The position numbers and the translations under genes are program-made. The notes below the pieces were generated by a model. It saw only the letters and a program-made list of their open reading frames with translations. It was not told where the DNA came from and searched no databases. A DNA stretch of 7,621 nt from an uncultured Candidatus Melainabacteria bacterium (GTDB lineage: Bacteria; Cyanobacteriota; Vampirovibrionia; Gastranaerophilales; Gastranaerophilaceae). The stretch's first letter is position 1. Each line of letters opens with the position of its first letter. Positions 6,484 through 7,621 of the stretch are shown here, one piece after another. The DNA is taken from assembly GCA_934773085.1 (NCBI GenBank), contig CAKVMU010000075.1, positions 1 through 7,621 of the forward strand, read 5' to 3'.

Positions 6484-7290
6484 TTAACCTTGTTGATTGT
6501 GATTTCTAACGTTATAATAATTCAACCCGTTAGTAAAATCCAGTATTTCTCCTTTTTTGTTAAATAATTTTACAGGAAATTTCATTTTTGCCAGTCGGTA
6601 TTGCAAACTTACCAACAAAACCTCTAGCCCGTATTTGCACGAACGGGCAAAATTTATGGATGAGGCTTCCTTAAAATATTTTGTAGGACAAGAAATCTCT
6701 CCGATTTTGTAGCCGTTATACAGAATTAATGCAAGCATTTGGTTATCGAAAATAAAATCGTCGCTACAATCTTCAAGTGGTAGAGTTTCCAGAATTTTTC
6801 TGGTAAAACCTCGAAAACCAGTGTGGTATTCAGTCAATTTTTCTCCGATAACACAATTCTGAAATGTGGTTAAAAATCTGTTTGACAGATACTTGTATAA
6901 AGGCATTCCGCCCTTAAGTGCAGAATTTCCAAGCATTCGAGAGGCTATAACTGCATCATATTCGTCAAATGCCATCATAGAGGCAATTGCAGGTATCAGT
7001 TTTGGTGTGTATTGATAATCCGGATGAAGCATTATGACAATGTCTGCACCGGCTTTCAATGCTGCTTTGTAGCAAGATTTTTGGTTTGCCCCGTAACCCT
7101 TGTTCTTTTCGTGAACAATGGTGGTTATATCTAGCCGTTTGGCTATTTCTTTTGTTTCGTCAGAAGAGAAATCGTCGACAAGAATAATCTCGTCGACGAA
7201 ATTTTGATAAATCTCATTATAAGTTTTTTCTAAAGTCTTTTCTGCATTGTAAGCAGGCATTATAACTACAACTTTTTTATTGTTTATCAT
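6484..7290 (-). CDS. family 2 glycosyltransferase (dolichyl-phosphate mannosyltransferase-like)
   Basis: Transfers a sugar from a nucleotide-sugar donor, probably to a lipid phosphate or glycan acceptor at the inner face of the membrane. The 268-residue protein is a single GT-A domain: VVVIMPAYNAEKTL (7-20), LVDDFSSDET (37-46) for nucleotide binding, and HPDYQYTP (89-96) at the metal-binding DxD-type position. Acceptor-side motifs follow: SRMLGN..ALKGGMP (117-130), EYHTGFRGF (154-162), DDFIFDNQML (177-186) and EASSINF (208-214). This set marks the subgroup that resembles dolichyl/undecaprenyl-phosphate sugar synthases. No C-terminal membrane helices are present, so the protein is likely soluble or peripheral. 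Donor and acceptor cannot be read from the sequence. The only SD candidates are poorly spaced: AAGAGAG touching the ATG, and GGCAGG about 12 nt away. Confidence 0.9.
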   Translation of the reverse strand: MINNKKVVVIMPAYNAEKTLEKTYNEIYQNFVDEIILVDDFSSDETKEIAKRLDITTIVHEKNKGYGANQKSCYKAALKAGADIVIMLHPDYQYTPKLIPAIASMMAFDEYDAVIASRMLGNSALKGGMPLYKYLSNRFLTTFQNCVIGEKLTEYHTGFRGFTRKILETLPLEDCSDDFIFDNQMLALILYNGYKIGEISCPTKYFKEASSINFARSCKYGLEVLLVSLQYRLAKMKFPVKLFNKKGEILDFTNGLNYYNVRNHNQQG

Positions 7291-7297
7291 CTCTCTT

Positions 7298-7316
7298 AAA
7301 AACCTGCCGGTCAGGT
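7298..7316 (-). terminator. weak terminator- or attenuator-like hairpin between hpf and the glycosyltransferase
   Basis: On the minus strand ACCTG pairs with CAGGT around the loop ACCGG (7302-7316), with a run of five T ending at 7298. The stem is only 5 bp, so full termination is doubtful; partial read-through would separate hpf levels from the genes downstream. It sits in a 33-nt gap just before the glycosyltransferase start. Confidence 0.25.
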
Positions 7317-7323
7317 ATTTCTC

Positions 7324-7621
7324 CTAACTCTCTACAGCCTCTTCTTCTTTGACTTCTGTGTTACGGATAGTAGCTTTGTCAGAGTACAAAGATTTGCTTT
7401 TGAATTTCTTTACTTGTCTGTCCAATTTGTCTGCGAGCAAGTCTATGCTAGCATACATTGATTCGGCAGATTCTTCGCAGCGAATAACACCGGTATTTGT
7501 TTTGCAAGAAACTTCCGCAACGTGTTTTCCGGTTGCTGCAGGGTTTTTGATAACGGTGAGAACCACGTCTATACCCGTAATTTGGTCATAGTGGTTAACA
7601 ACCTTTCCGAGTTTTTCTTTG
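7324..7621 (-). CDS. hpf: ribosome hibernation promoting factor, short form (5' end outside window)
   Basis: Binds the small ribosomal subunit near the decoding centre and keeps ribosomes inactive in stationary phase or stress. The visible 98 codons start in mid-domain at the right edge: KEKLGKVVNHYDQITGIDVV, then HVAEVSCKT, GVIRCEESAESMYASIDLLADKL and DRQVKKFK. The MYASIDLLADKLxRQxxKxK pattern is characteristic of the HPF/YfiA (RaiA) N-terminal domain. A GTG at 7564-7566 is the only in-frame start-like codon, but conserved sequence continues upstream, so the true start lies beyond 7621. The protein ends in a short acidic tail (VKEEEAVES) about 24 residues after that motif, leaving no room for the C-terminal dimerisation domain of long HPF. 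The stop falls 33 nt before the glycosyltransferase gene. Confidence 0.9.
   Translation of the reverse strand, partial: KEKLGKVVNHYDQITGIDVVLTVIKNPAATGKHVAEVSCKTNTGVIRCEESAESMYASIDLLADKLDRQVKKFKSKSLYSDKATIRNTEVKEEEAVES

Noticed and set aside
7324..7566. A complete 80-residue HPF starting at the GTG at 7566
   Set aside because: Conserved HPF sequence continues in frame upstream to the window edge, so the gene is partial.

Overview
The window is AT-rich bacterial DNA, almost fully coding. Most genes are read from the minus strand with short gaps, and most starts carry a purine-rich Shine-Dalgarno (SD). The housekeeping proteins resemble cyanobacterial-type versions: EF-P closely follows the cyanobacterial pattern, and efp next to accB is an arrangement known from cyanobacteria. 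Together with low GC and lineage-looking hypothetical proteins, this suggests a non-photosynthetic relative of Cyanobacteria (Melainabacteria/Vampirovibrionia, e.g. Gastranaerophilales). That assignment is inference from protein character only.

Left block (1-1732, minus strand): a promoter with an extended -10 drives a small secreted protein of unknown function, then coaBC (coenzyme A synthesis), then the first 32 codons of a Nif3-like metal-centre protein that leaves the window. The three genes are tightly packed: 4 nt between the first two, and a 14-nt overlap between the last two. A divergent plus-strand gene (1762-2598) encodes a 278-residue protein with an HECVH zinc-protease motif. Its tail overlaps the end of accC by 8 bp.

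Main block (2591-7621, minus strand; transcription runs from high to low coordinates): hpf (5' end outside the window), a family 2 glycosyltransferase, a 235-residue protein with ankyrin-like 37-residue repeats, rdgB, efp, accB and accC. All could be one long transcript: translation (hpf, efp), nucleotide-pool cleaning (rdgB), the first step of fatty acid synthesis (accB, accC) and envelope or glycan work (glycosyltransferase).

The most unexpected structure is non-coding. The gaps after efp and after accB both begin within 3-8 nt of the stop codon with nearly the same 12-mer, and continue as short tandem repeats of 8-bp period that fold into long imperfect hairpins. Neither looks like a classical terminator. 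They may belong to an undescribed dispersed repeat family or be RNA processing or stability elements. The other items worth following are the repeat protein with its N-terminal NVNFQA segment, the HExxH protein, and the short form of HPF. No RNA genes, CRISPR arrays or insertion sequences were seen, and no stretch over 300 bases lacks a gene.
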